64,000 nucleotides of DNA. Source: Sphagnum compactum. Taxonomy: Eukaryota > Bryophyta > Sphagnopsida > Sphagnales. This document shows, in pieces, positions 49,267 to 60,940 of this stretch. A program made the translations under genes and the position numbers. The notes beneath the pieces were generated by a model, which was not told where the DNA came from, did no database searches, and saw only the letters and a list, made by a program, of their open reading frames with translations. The stretch is taken from assembly GCA_965153455.1 (NCBI GenBank), contig OZ234499.1, positions 14,814,271-14,878,270 on the forward strand. The letters run 5' to 3'. Every line of letters begins with the position of its first letter. Positions within the stretch are counted from its first letter, which is position 1.

Positions 49267-49335
49267 AATTATGGGGTGGTGGTGCAATGGTTAAAGACTT
49301 GACTCTTCAATGAAGAGGTGAAGAGTTCAAATCTC
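49267..49335 (+). repeat. tRNA-like (SINE-type) segment
   Basis: GGGGTGGTGGTGCAATGGTT followed about 30 bases later by GAGTTCAAATCTCC resembles A and B boxes of a tRNA-derived promoter. A diverged relative, GTGGGGTGGCGTAATGATAA, occurs at the left of copies A (about 992) and B (about 25460). It is unlikely to be a working tRNA gene, since the arms do not pair well. Confidence 0.35.
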
Positions 49336-49783
49336 CACACTTACAACTTAAGCTACCTTTGCTACACTTGTCTAACCTAGATGGTTGAACTAGCTGGCCT
49401 AGCTTAAGTTAGGACATAAGGTTGATAGGTAAATAAATAAATTATTTTTGACATTAATTATTAAGTTTATTAATTAGGTCGGTAGGTAGATAGGGTAGGG
49501 TAATTAATTAATTAAATAATATTTTCATATTAATTTAAAATAATATATATTTTTTGGTTGCTACCCAAATTATGTTATTGTCATGGTGGTTCAATCAAAA
49601 AAACTTGGTCAAAAAAAACTTAGTCAAAAAGATGAACCCAAAAGACCTAGTCAAAATGGTTGGGTCCAAATCGACTTGTACAAAATAGCACTTTGATCAA
49701 GTTGGACATGGGGCAAAAAGACCAGAAATAGGTTTTTTTTGACTGAAATTTTTAATTTAAAAAAATTGGGATTTGTTGTAGTG

Positions 49784-50026
49784 AACTGAGCTAACCATCA
49801 TCCTTAGCTAAGGAAGTGAAACACAATGGAAAAGTACTTCATGTCCACCCATCATCGATCTCTAATGGTCATGGTGCATTGGTGGCTATTGGTCCACTCT
49901 GGCCATAATTTGGGAGAGTATCAATATCTGGTTTATAGGAGCTAAGAACTGCCTAGAAACATATTTTATTAGATGGAGCTCTTTAGATTGGCCTAGGCCC
50001 AACTGCGCTGGGAAACTTTGGCCGGA
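49784..50026. other. No gene; region left of the truncated copia element
   Basis: No similarity to the 5' LTR at 53681 was seen, so this is not the missing 3' LTR. Confidence 0.4.
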
Positions 50027-50048
50027 TCATGTGTTGGAATGTGCCGGA

Positions 50049-53000
50049 TCACGTATATTCTTGGCTGCTACCATGTGGGGTTCTTGAGGAGACTCTAAAT
50101 ATCGGCTAACAACATTGACAGCAAACTGAATGTCTGGTCGTAGATTTGTGGCAAACAAGAGACTTCCAACTATTCTACGATATAGCTGCTGATCTACAAG
50201 TGGGGCATGCATATCCTTCCTCAACACTTGGCCCAGATTCATGGGAATGCGAAGAGGAGAACATTCCATGCCAAATTCTGTAGTAGCTTTTCAATGTAGC
50301 TGTGCATATGCATCCAGGTTCCAGACTCATCAAATGCAAATTTAATACGTAGATACAAATTTGGTCTCCCTAGCTCTGACATTTCAACCTGAACCTTAAG
50401 TTGATGCTCAATGCGGTCAATCTCCTCTATATTGTCACCAGTTAAAAGTAGATCATCAACATACAATAGCAAAATTGTATATTTGCCATCAATGATGGAA
50501 TAATAAAGGTTATAGTCTGCTATGCTCCTCTACATACCTCTTTCTCGCAAATGGTCATCAATTCGAAAGTACCATGTTTTCAGTGTTTGTTTGAGGCCAT
50601 ATAAGGCCTCTACAAGTCAACAGACCTTTCCAATTGATTTTGCAGTGTTGAAGCCTGCAGGTACAGTCATGTACACCTCCTCCTCTAGAGTCCTGTTCAA
50701 AAAAGCAATTTTGACATCTAATTGTCGGATGTCACACTTTCGCATTGCAACTAATGCAACAATTGTATGAATATTACTCCAATGTACCACTAGGGCAAAT
50801 GTGTCATAGAAATCAATCCCCCCTACTTGCTGGAAGCCGTGAGCAACTAGTCTCGCCTTACATTTGAGCAATTTTCCTGTTGCTCCCTTTTTGGCCTGGA
50901 AAATTCATTTTCCAATAATTGCATTCTTGCCCTCCAGTAAATCTTCGTATCTCCACGTGCCGCATTTCTGGATCGACTACACTTTTTGTTGGATGGCTGC
51001 TTTCCGTTCTTCATGCTACATGGCTTCAACATAAGTTTTCAACTCCTCATTGATGATAATCTCTTCGTCTTCAACTACAAACACATGACAGTCACGAAAC
51101 CTACTTGAAGGCCTTCGTTCACGAGTTGGATATCGAATCACTTGAGGGGCAGGATCTTGTGGTGTTGATGTCGATGGTTGCCGATCAGCAACGTCAGGTG
51201 GCGGCTTTGGGTCAATTAAATTAGCAATTGATGCAAGCTCTAGTGTTGATGGTTGTCGATCAGCAACAGGTCTCGACTCTAGGTCACCTTCCTTTTGAAT
51301 ACTATCGTTTGGCAAGATTGAAGCGTCTCCCCCGAGTGATTCCCACATGCCCTGTCCCATTGGAAATAATTTTTTCGACACTACTACATCCTTGTTTAAA
51401 TATTTGTATCTTATTTTACTTTCATCAAATGTGATATCCCTACTTAAAATAATATTTTTCTTCTTGAGATCATACAATTTATACACCTTCGATTTATCAT
51501 CATATGCCATAAACAAACATTTCTTTGTTTTACTACCCAGTTTGTCACAATCTTGTTTAGGAACATGTACATATGCTAAACAGCCAAACACACGTAGATG
51601 ATTGACGGTCGACTTATGTTTACTGTACCTTTGTTTCAGAACGATGTCGTTGTTTGCACACGTAGGTCGTCTATTGACTAGATAGTTTGAGGTATTGACA
51701 ACCTTAGACCAAATAAATGTAGGAATTCCACATGAAATTGCCATGCTCCTGGCCCTTTCCATTATGGTACGATTTCTCCTTTCTGTTACTCCATTCTGTT
51801 GAGGAGTCAAAGCTTGTGTGAGCTATCTCTTAATTCCAAATTTTTGACAGTATTCATTGAATGTTGTAGATGTGAACTCACCCCCACTATTTGTTCTTAA
51901 CATTTGGATCTTATGCCTTGAAGATCTTGAATTCAGCAAAGGTTTCACTTTTGCTTCGCAAAAAATAAACCCAGCTTTTGCAAGAAAAATCGTCTATGAA
52001 TACAAAAAAGAATTTGTGCAATGACACCTTTGGTAATGGGCTGACCAAGTTAGCACTAACCAGCTACAACACCTTTTCTGCACAATTCTTGCTTTCGTGT
52101 GGGAACTTTTCATGATGTTGTTTCCCAGCTAAACAACCTTCACACACTACCTTTACAGACTCTAACTTTGGCATGCCAATAACTCGGTCATTTTTTGGAT
52201 AGATGTTTCAAACTTGAGTAATGGAGATGCCCATATCTCTTATGCCCCACGTGAGTTTTTGCCACTGCAAAGACAAAATTCACATGAACTCCTACACTCT
52301 TGCTATTGGTGGTTGGCTTGTATAGTCCATTCAAGGGATCTATAATTCCTGCACCAATGACTTTTCTACTCTTCTTGTTGTCTAAAATCCAACATGAATC
52401 ACCAGCAAACACGACTACATTCCCTGCTTGGGTCAAGACTTTTACAAACACAAGACTACACTTGAAAGTCAAGACAGAGAGAACATTGGTTAGATTTATT
52501 CCATTAACATGAGCACTTTCCTTCCCAGTTACTTAATGAGGTTCTCCTCTAACACAATTCACCTTTCCTCCTGCTTTTGGTTTTACTTTAGTGAGATTCT
52601 GCGCAAACCCAGTCACATGATGGGATGCTCCACTGTCTAGGTACCAACTTTGACTACAATCTATGCAACTGTCAAATTCTGCAAGGGCGACTTCTATCAC
52701 CCCCTCATCACTAGAAGGTGCGTCACTATTGTTATCCTTCTCCACTACATTTGCTGATTTATCTTTTTCTTTTGAATCAGCTAGTAACTTCTGGTCAAAA
52801 CAATCCTTGGCCATGTGACCCTTCTTCCCGCAAACAAAACATGTGATGTTTTGTATGCCCTTGTGCTCAAACACCTTCTCAGGTAACACCTTCATGCTTT
52901 GTCCTCTCCGATTTGCTGTCTATGCTCCTCAAGCATTGTTGTTCAGGCCATGATACATAGCAAAGGCTTCTTCATCTCCGAGCTACTGGTCCCTCCACTT

Positions 53001-53606
53001 CATACAATGATGCTCAGCGATTAACTTGGCACTCATTAGCTCAAATGATGAAACTATATGAATGGTGAATAAGTTCTGGATGACATCTTCGTAACTGCGC
53101 AGGAGCCCATTCAACAACAAGTTCATCAGCATTCTTTCAGGTATTGGTTCTCCCAACACAGTTAAATGATTCTTCAAATCTTTCGCCTTTGTGATGTATT
53201 TTTCAACATCAGTTCCATCCTTCATGGTGATGTTATGCAACTGTTGCGACAACAAGTTGATTTGTGATGCATCTCTTGACTGAAACTGAAGCCTTAACGC
53301 CTCCCATGCTAAAGCAGGGTCGGTGAACTCAACCACGGTGTTCACCAAGTTGTCTTCAACTGAGAGAATCAATCCCACCGTCACCTTGCTCTTCATGTCT
53401 CATAACATAAACTCTGTCACTTGGATGCCATTAATGGCAGCAGGAAATGCACTAGGTGTCACAACATTCCCAATGATGTCCCAAAGGCTTTCTCTCCTCA
53501 AAATAGCTCTCATCTTGAGTCACCAAACATTGTAGTTTGTGACTCTTTCTAGCTTGTTACTCTCTCCGACAGAAATATCCTTACTATTGACCTGAGCTTA
53601 AGCCAT
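50049..53606 (-). pseudogene. copia gag-pol, many stops and frameshifts
   Basis: Begins at ATG 53606 with a stop in the second codon after it and at least two more before the long gag piece (53396-52983). Then CCHC C-F-V-C-G-K-K-G-H-M-A-K-D-C and protease W-Y-L-D-S-G-A-S-H-H (52895-52533); gag-pre-integrase G-H-L-H-Y-S-S-L-K-H (52472-52188); integrase C-terminal part N-G-V-T-E-R-R-N-R-T (51810-51016); reverse transcriptase Q-L-D-V-K-I-A-F-L-N (50871-50617) and Y-V-D-D-L-L (50472-50239); and the palm/thumb end with Y-R-R-I-V-G-S-L-L (50269-50027). The pieces lie in several frames, so no functional product is possible. RNase H is absent. Confidence 0.88.
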
Positions 53607-53668
53607 TTTGACTATTCTCAGCTAATACACTTCTAACTACACTTCTAACTGACTCACTCTTGAACCTG

Positions 53669-53680
53669 GCTCTAATACCA
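53669..53680 (-). other. Primer-binding site of the copia element
   Basis: TGGTATTAGAGC on the minus strand, directly beside the LTR edge at 53681. One base differs from the PBS of the chromovirus; both fit initiator-Met tRNA. Confidence 0.85.
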
Positions 53681-54060
53681 TGTAGGATAACAGTGATATA
53701 CATTCACTGGCCATAGCCATCCAAGGTGAAGATCAAATAATCAACGCTACAGCCCCTGACCCATCACCAAGCATCTAAAGGAAGAAAGCAGCACTGTAAA
53801 TATTTACAAGAGGCACTAGTAATTCAAAGGTCATTTAACTAACTACAGAATCGCCATAATCAACAAACTGACGTCATCATAATGACATCAATAAGAATGA
53901 GAGTGTGACAACAACACTTTGCAGCTTGGTCTAGAGAAGTATTATTGTGTTATGATAAGAAAATAGTAGTAGTTCAAGCAACTCCATTGCAAAGCAATAA
54001 AATGCTCTCTACACTAAATTACACAATTTAGTGTCTAATGTAAAACTTTAAACTCCCAAA
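53681..54060 (-). repeat. 5' LTR of the copia element, right edge uncertain
   Basis: The LTR starts TGTAGGATAACAG at 53681 in plus-strand reading, next to the primer-binding site. The other edge cannot be fixed because no second LTR is present; the end coordinate is a guess. It contains CTGACGTCATCATAATGACATC, a CRE-like palindromic region at about 53869. Confidence 0.45.
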
Positions 54061-54771
54061 TATCTAGATGGCAAACCTCATTACCTATATCTGCCCATTT
54101 TCAATCCAATCCAACAAGATCAAGGGAACCTTGGACTTGAAGCATTTCAACTCTTTTGTTCAACAGTCATTCACATTTCTACAACATGAACATGAAGGAG
54201 TAGCAGTTGGTGTCACATATGGCCAGTCATCTGTAATTTGCTACAGCAGAAATTTCTTGGGACTAAGACCCTTCCTTTCTTGATCTTGTCTGTCTCAGTG
54301 CAAGCATCAGTAATGGAATGACCATGAGATGTAATCAGAAAATTTCCTTGGTAATCTGATTGTTGCCTACTAAAACTTTCCCACTCCTTGTTTTCTCTAT
54401 AAAGTTAGTTTGGCCCTTGAGAAGAGAGCCCTTGTCATTGAGTGGCCCACAAAAAAAATCGAAAAACACATTAATCATGAATGGGGTCTTGTGAAAGCAA
54501 TTAAGATGAGCTTTCCCCCTGCTGTCAACAAACACAAGGCAATGAAAATAGCCAAGGTCATTTCTGTTATGCACACAAGCATAGTTGGTACCAGAGGTTT
54601 GCAATGTTTGGATGTCATCACAAACTTACTGAAACTCCTTTCTTGAGACTTCCTGTAACTTGAGCTCCAGTTTCAATGTTGCCCATGAGAAGACAGGCTT
54701 GCTCATATGTAGAAGCAAAAGACACATGATTTGCAATGGCAAACTGAAAATAGTTGGTGTCAACTTACACA
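54061..54771. other. Intergenic region downstream of the SCAR gene
   Basis: Likely holds the 3' untranslated region of the minus-strand SCAR gene. A 78-codon plus-strand frame at 54410-54646 has mixed composition but no recognised family. Confidence 0.4.
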
Positions 54772-57700
54772 TCATGCATCACTCCAATCATCCTCCTTGT
54801 CATACTCTTCATCATGTCTAGCCAAAGCCTGCAGGAAGGAGGACAGTGCTCAGTTGCCTCATACGATCTAAGACCATTTGAAGCATCAATTGTGTTACCT
54901 GAGTGAGATCAAAGCTTTGGCACATCCCCAAATGGTTGTGTGACTATATAAAGCACTTGGAGAAATTTCTTAGTGTACTTAGATGGCACCTTATATCCCT
55001 CATAGAAAAGAGGAGGGATCTTACACCCTCCCACTCAGAGTAGGTGTAAGAAACCTCCAACTCCTACAACTTGTGATCTATGTATGTTTAGATTCACGAT
55101 AACAGGGGCCTCGTCCTTTACAATTGGTAAAGCCCACATGTGGGGCACATTCACAAAATGTATTGGGAATGCTGGCTAGTCCTAGGCCCCTTATTTTGGG
55201 AATGCTGTGCAGGGCTTTACCCTACACATACCAAACAAAAGAGGTCATATTCCTAATTGTTATGCTCCCTGAATTCCAGGACAAAAGATTTGTGGAACTG
55301 CTAAAAAGGAGTGTGACACTCACCTGTTTGATTGCATCGGCCTTTTCCAAAATGGCAGCAACACTGGTGTTTGTAACAGACTGAACAGCTGGCTCCTTTT
55401 GTTTCTCTGTGTGCCGTAGATTGAAGGACTGGACAAGTACATGGGTATATTGAATTCAGGAAGCTGCAAACAAGAAACCTAGTACTTACCTATTTCTGAA
55501 GCTCTTTTCACTAAGACTAGTGGAGAGGATGATATGTTTTGAACAAAAGAACAGACTAACCTTAGTTCTGATTTGTTCAAGTATAATTTGCTGCTTGCTA
55601 GGGCATGGACATGGCCATATTACAGGTTCCCGGAATGATACCTTTGTCAACTGCCACATGTATGTCACCAAGTTAGAATCAGACCTCAAAAGAATACCAT
55701 ATGCAAAGAACCCTCAAGCATACATTGTGCCAAGAATTCTGTGATAGTGGTATGGATGCAGTCCACACTTAAAGGGTATGGACAAAAGACTAATAGTAGA
55801 GTAAAAAAAATACATGTGTACATGTGCATGCAGAATCCACTGGAATAATACTGTATGCTTACCTTGTTTTCTGGTGATGCAATGGCAGCAGCCAAGGGAC
55901 TCCTTGTCTCAGAAGCCTTTCTTAATGCATAGCCCCCAGCTGAAGGGGGTGCTGGCTGATGAATTGACTCCTTTAGATGCATTTTCAGTGCTGGTTCAAG
56001 TGAATCCATTGCTTGATTGGATTCTGGGGTAGGATCTTGCTCTGACAATTGAGAAACTGTTGAGAGCTTTAACTCCAAATCAATTTTTGCTGCCGGATTA
56101 TTGGATTCAGATGGATACATTGGTTCTGACAATTGAACCAATGGAGACATATGGATCATTTGCTCCCTGAACTCAGGCAACCTTTCTGAATCAGGCACAG
56201 AGGGTGGGAGAAGCCCTGAGGTTGATTCTTCAATTGGAGGGTTTAACACAGTCCTTGACAATGCAACAGGCAGATCGGTGACTTCTCCCACAGGAATACT
56301 GTACACAAGACCAGACAGTAATTCCTCTGAAGAACTTGACACCTGATTTGCCTGTTGCTGGACCAGATGACTCTGGAGCATTTCAGAGGCTGGACTTGCT
56401 AGCAGACTAGAAAGACACTTGACATTGGGTCCTGCAGGACCTTGTGAGACAACTGACTCCAAGGGAAAATTTTCCTCCACGATTGCACTGGAAGGAGTTT
56501 CTGAGTGAGAAGGCAATTCCACCCTTCCTATCTGAGAGTTGGTTTCTGAAAGAGGTGACAAACACAGACTCTGTGCCAGACACTTGTCTTCTTCTTTCAT
56601 GCTCATCCATGGATGCAACGCACTTCTTGATGGGCTTCCTGATGGAGCAGTGGATTGCCTGACATTATGAACTGGAATTTTGGCTGCTTTATGATGAAAG
56701 CTTGGACTGCTCTCTCCCTCATTGGGGTCAGTGCTTGCTGCTTGGCTCTTTTGACCATTCAAAACAAGGCTCCCTAATGGCCTTTCTTGAGGCTCCAAAA
56801 GAGTGCTCACCCCTGCATGATTTCCATCTTCATAATCCAGATTCCCTGGTAAGGTTGATTGAGCATCAAGATCAAATTGTGCTGATGAACTTATTTTAAA
56901 ATAGAAGTGAGAGCAAAGTGGAGTATCCAGTCCAGGCACTGATTTTGGACTCTGCCAATAACTTGACTCAGGGCTTGCCTGTGGACTTGGTGAATCTTTG
57001 ATGATAACACTCCCCGAAGGACTAGTTGGAGCACTTGACTGCTCAGCGTTCCATCTGGAGCTTCCTGAAGGACTGTTTTGAGAAGGTGAGCCAGGAATTA
57101 TTCGTGGAACAGATAGAACTGTCAATTCACAACTCAATAGTGAAGGTCCTGGAGCACTGGGTTGAGAATCTGCAAGAGGACTGGATGGAGCACAAGACTT
57201 TGGGCTAGCTGTAGGGCACAGTGGAAGTATTGATGTGGATCCTACTGAGTCACTAACTGCAGGTGTTGGCACAGTGCTCTGTGATGAACTCAAAGGGAAA
57301 CTCCTTGCTGACAGAATAGTCTGAAGCTCAATTCTGGCATCTGATGGAGGCTGATCCACTGATTCCAAGGTTGCTGTACAAGTTTGGGATAGGCCAAGAT
57401 CTTGACCTGGTTGAGAATTCAGTAGAGACTGTGAAAGGCTAGGCTCCAGGAATCCAGGAGGACTAGGTAATGGGTATAGCTTTGGCAGTGAAGTGCTCCA
57501 CACAAGATTTGAAGAACTTGTGTGCACAACAAGGGGAGGCCGACATGGAGTTGTGACATGTGAGGGCCCAGAGTCATTTGGTGAGAGGTCCTCTTCCAAA
57601 GGATCTAATGGTAAGGAAGGTAATGGGGACAGAAGCAGCAAAGAGAGTTTGGGATTCTCGGCTGGTGATTGACTGCTGGGATCTGATCTTGATTTTGAGC

Positions 57701-60700
57701 TCCCCTTGAATGGTGGTGATTCTGGAAAACTTCCCCTGGCAGAATCAAGGGTTTCCTGCGCTGTGCTGCAAGGGGACCTTGGTGGTGAAGCTATATTCAA
57801 GACAGAAGAGTTGGGACTTGAAGGAGCAGAATAACTGGAGACTGACATTACCGATGTGCTTGAATAAGAAAATCTCGAGAGATTTGAGGCACTGGGGTCA
57901 AGAATAGGCCTGCCAGGTGTACACATAGTGGGGAAGGTAGCACTGGATGATGAACCAAGAGACGAGGGTGTTGGGCTGGTTGCCACTACTGACTCATCTC
58001 CTTGATCTGCAGTTGCACCAAAATACTCTTCAATGTGCATGGAACTTACTTTTGGGACTTCACATACTTCTGGGACTTGGAGCGGATGAGGCACATCATG
58101 TGTCAACCCATCTCCACCTGGAATGAGATCAGGATTCTCTGTCTGATCATTTCCTGCCACAGAGAGGCCTTCTTGATGAGAGTGCCAGGACATATCAATC
58201 TCAACCATGGGCCTCTTAGACTCAGCTGGTGATATGGACAAGGAGGAAGGACCTTCCGGCACAGTGCCCAAGGCTGGAGATGTCTCATGAAAAGAAGGAC
58301 CAATTCTTGTCTCATGCAGTGGCTCCTCAGCAACATTCGCCACAAGATGGGAAAGGTTCAAAGTGTCACAAGGAGGCATTGAATCAAGTTTCTCAGGTGA
58401 TGCAGCATCACTGATTTCCAATGAAATATGCTTCAAGGACGTGCATGGAGCTCCATTATTGACATCCACCAGTGCATGCTTCAAATCTTCTGCAGATATG
58501 TGTGCCACTTCACCATCATCCTTCAAACTATGCTTTGAAAGTTTCCCAAGCCTTTGCACAGGCTCAGACTCCTTCATTGAGTTTTTCTGTGAGATATTAT
58601 CTGGGAGGTGTGTAGCTTCTACATCCTCGTCTATTTTGTGGTTTAATGGTTTACTGCTCATGCCTGCTGCCTCTGTATCACCCCTCAAACTAGCCCTTGG
58701 CATTTGGTCTGCAATAGTTGACGATTCAGTATTCTCTGTTGACATGTGCCTTGAAGCTTGCCTTGCTGCCCCATGATCTTGCATCTCAACAAGAATTGAA
58801 GCATTAGATGCAGAGAGACCCTCATGTCCATTCTTGATCTCATTCACATCTGAAGCCTTCCCTTCCCTGCTTTTGACCTCCTCTCCATTGATCTTAGTGA
58901 CCTTGTCATAGAATTTCCCAGAAATGTTTCGAGCCTCATTGTCTGTTGCACTAGGTTTGGCAGGATTTGGCAGGACTTCTCTGGCAGCTATGTCACCACC
59001 ATTGATTGCAGCACCCCTAGTGGGGTTCAGCAAAGATGCTGAAGACTCTTCAGCTGAATCTACTGCTCTGGGAGCATGCCAGCTTCTCCTGGGCTGGATA
59101 TCTGCACCAGGAGAAACAGGTATGTGGCTCATCACAGTGTTCTCAACTTTCAAGCCAGAGGCCAAATTATGTGGGATGCCATCAAAACCCTCCACACCTG
59201 CTAACGGATAATGCACCCTGCAATTTTACAAGTGCAAGATGAGATAGTGTTCCTATCTGCAGAGGATGCAACAAACAGTAGCAAAGGGGAATTTCCAGCA
59301 CTACAAATAGTCATAAAAAATTAACTTCAAATTTCACAAGTGCCTGTATTTAGGATAATGGACAAGACAAACCTGGAAAGAATCTGATTCATGCCCTTGG
59401 GCTGCACTTTAATGTGATGCCTCCCCTTCTTCTACATCAAACAATAGTACCATTCAGTGCTCAAACTGTTTTTGAAAGTGGCAACATACAAACTACAGGT
59501 TGTGTTGGCAAACCATCTACAAGCTCAGAGCAAGAGAGCTGTGTTGTTATCTCTAGTAAGTATACTGAGCCAACAAATGTATACAAATGTCAGGAATGAA
59601 AGGAAATCCACTGCTGCAAATATACTCTTTACCTTTTCAAGATTGGCTTTCTTGTCATGTTGTGCACACTGGGCTTTCATGAGCTCAGATTTAGCCCATT
59701 CCAGCTTGAAAAATGAGGGGTTGGTGTACCTCTTTAAGCATGCCCCTGCTGCCCCTGCCACATCAAACCTGGATCCAAACACAAATGAAACTAAACTCTT
59801 TCCACCCAAGACTGCCCTCAAACAGTGAATGTTAGGATCCTCTTTTTTGTTAATTTTTTGACATTTGGTTAGAGGGGCTGTTCTTGGCATCTTGAACTTG
59901 AGAAATGACAGTCCACACCTAGTACTTAGAGGATGTAACTTTATGTTGGCCTTTGGAAAGTTGAGATGAAAAAGGGAGAATGGTGTACTTGTCAAGAAGG
60001 AAGAGTCGAGGTGGCCCTCGGCATTCTTCATAAAAATTCCGAATAAAACGAGGAAGATCACCTTGTGTACAATGGTTTTGGTCACTCTGGATGCTTGTGT
60101 GCCAATTTGACCCTGACCCAATTTTCCACATTTTCAAAGCTTGGAAACACTTATCAGTTATCATATTCAAGTTTCAACGGTTGTCAACCCTAGAGAGTTT
60201 CCACCTAGTTTTCATGTGCCCTAACAAAAGCCAATAAATACCATGACTTCAAATTACAAAAGTTTGGCATAACGTAACCAAAGCTTGCTAACCTGCACAG
60301 TAAGCAAAGCGAATCTGATTGGGTTCAGAAAGCAGAGTTCTCTCAACAAGAGGAAGCGCAATCTCCAGCTGTTGCAACCTGGCTGTCAAGTCATAGCCCC
60401 GCCCTCCAATTGCCATTAACTCATTATGCAGATCCCGAAATATCTCAGCTGCAAATCTGTTGTCAATGTACCAGATGACCCCGCCTTAATCCCTTTTGTC
60501 ATGTCCAGTGAACCTAACAATCAATGCATGATCAAATGTCACACATGGTCATATCCCTGGAGCTTGGCCAGAGTGGCTGAACTCCCGTGTAATTGCTGCT
60601 AAGAGGAAAGCTAATGCAAGTGACGTGACATTTTTCCTTCCCTCGGTAGAACAGAAGAACCATAGAAACCAATCACTATGCAGTGATCGGTTTACGGACC

Positions 60701-60940
60701 ACTACAATCACCTAGTCCTTGTCCAATGTCAATATCCAAGACAGTGAGTACCAAGTTCAGAGGAAGAAGAGGAAGAGGAGCGTACTCTGCAAGATCGCCG
60801 AGCTGGCGGACAATGCCCACTAGCCCAGCCATGGCCACGCCCTCCAACCGTGCTTCGGGGTCATCCCGAGCAGCTGAGCGATAGAGCTCGGGGTTGGCCA
60901 AGCTGTATTCGCACCGCACTTCATACCTCACCAGCGGCAT
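54772..60940 (-). CDS. SCAR/WAVE actin regulator, nine exons
   Basis: Exons on the minus strand: 60786-60940, 60293-60456, 59989-60112, 59633-59768, 59373-59431, 55863-59217, 55561-55650, 55324-55428, 54772-54828. All introns are GT-AG and the exons join in one frame to 1,414 codons plus TGA. The N-terminal SCAR homology domain (residues 1 to about 190) starts M-P-L-V-R-Y-E-V-R and includes [38 protein letters not shown] and a basic stretch K-K-K-G-R-H-H. Exon 6 encodes a long Ser/Pro-rich linker (about 213-1331). The C-terminus has a WH2 motif ([13 protein letters not shown], about 1354-1366), connector ([14 protein letters not shown]) and acidic tail with the key Trp at 1411 (E-D-D-W-S-D-A). 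In plants SCAR acts in the WAVE complex at the plasma membrane to activate ARP2/3. The start is the conserved Met. No stop or frameshift seen. Confidence 0.95.
54951..55230. repeat. Dispersed repeat family R1, copy 3, in a SCAR intron
   Basis: Lies inside the last SCAR intron (54829-55323), starting AAGCACTTGGAGAAA and ending CCTACACAT as in 5370-5753. It leaves both splice sites intact, with about 90 bases to the nearest exon. Confidence 0.6.

Larger units (their letters stand above)
48113..49783. mobile_element. Non-autonomous CACTA-like element, 1.67 kb
   Basis: Left end CACTATAAGAAAATGCGA; right end in reverse complement CACTACAACAAATCCCAA. Subterminal inverted repeats support it: CCAACTTGACCAAAGTG about 45 bases from the left end and CCAACTTGATCAAAGTG in reverse complement about 90 bases from the right end. 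The flanking trinucleotides are AAT and AAC, so a 3-bp target duplication is only near-perfect. There is no transposase ORF. The body is mostly a minisatellite (48180-49140), with a tRNA-like segment at about 49267-49335. Confidence 0.6.
50027..53680 (-). mobile_element. Truncated Ty1/copia retrotransposon
   Basis: Minus-strand element with its 5' side complete and its 3' side cut. From right to left: primer-binding site, gag, CCHC, protease, integrase, reverse transcriptase. Integrase before RT is the copia order. The frame stops after A-A-K-N-I in the region where RNase H should follow, and no 3' LTR is present, so about a fifth of the element is missing. Confidence 0.88.

Noticed and set aside
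49267-49335. Functional tRNA gene
   Set aside because: The A and B box resemblance is partial and the acceptor and anticodon arms do not pair; a SINE-like head is more likely.
55814-59242. Many plus-strand ORFs of 60-137 codons opposite the large SCAR exon
   Set aside because: They are antisense by-products of a long open exon; the minus-strand frame has clear family motifs and correct splice junctions.
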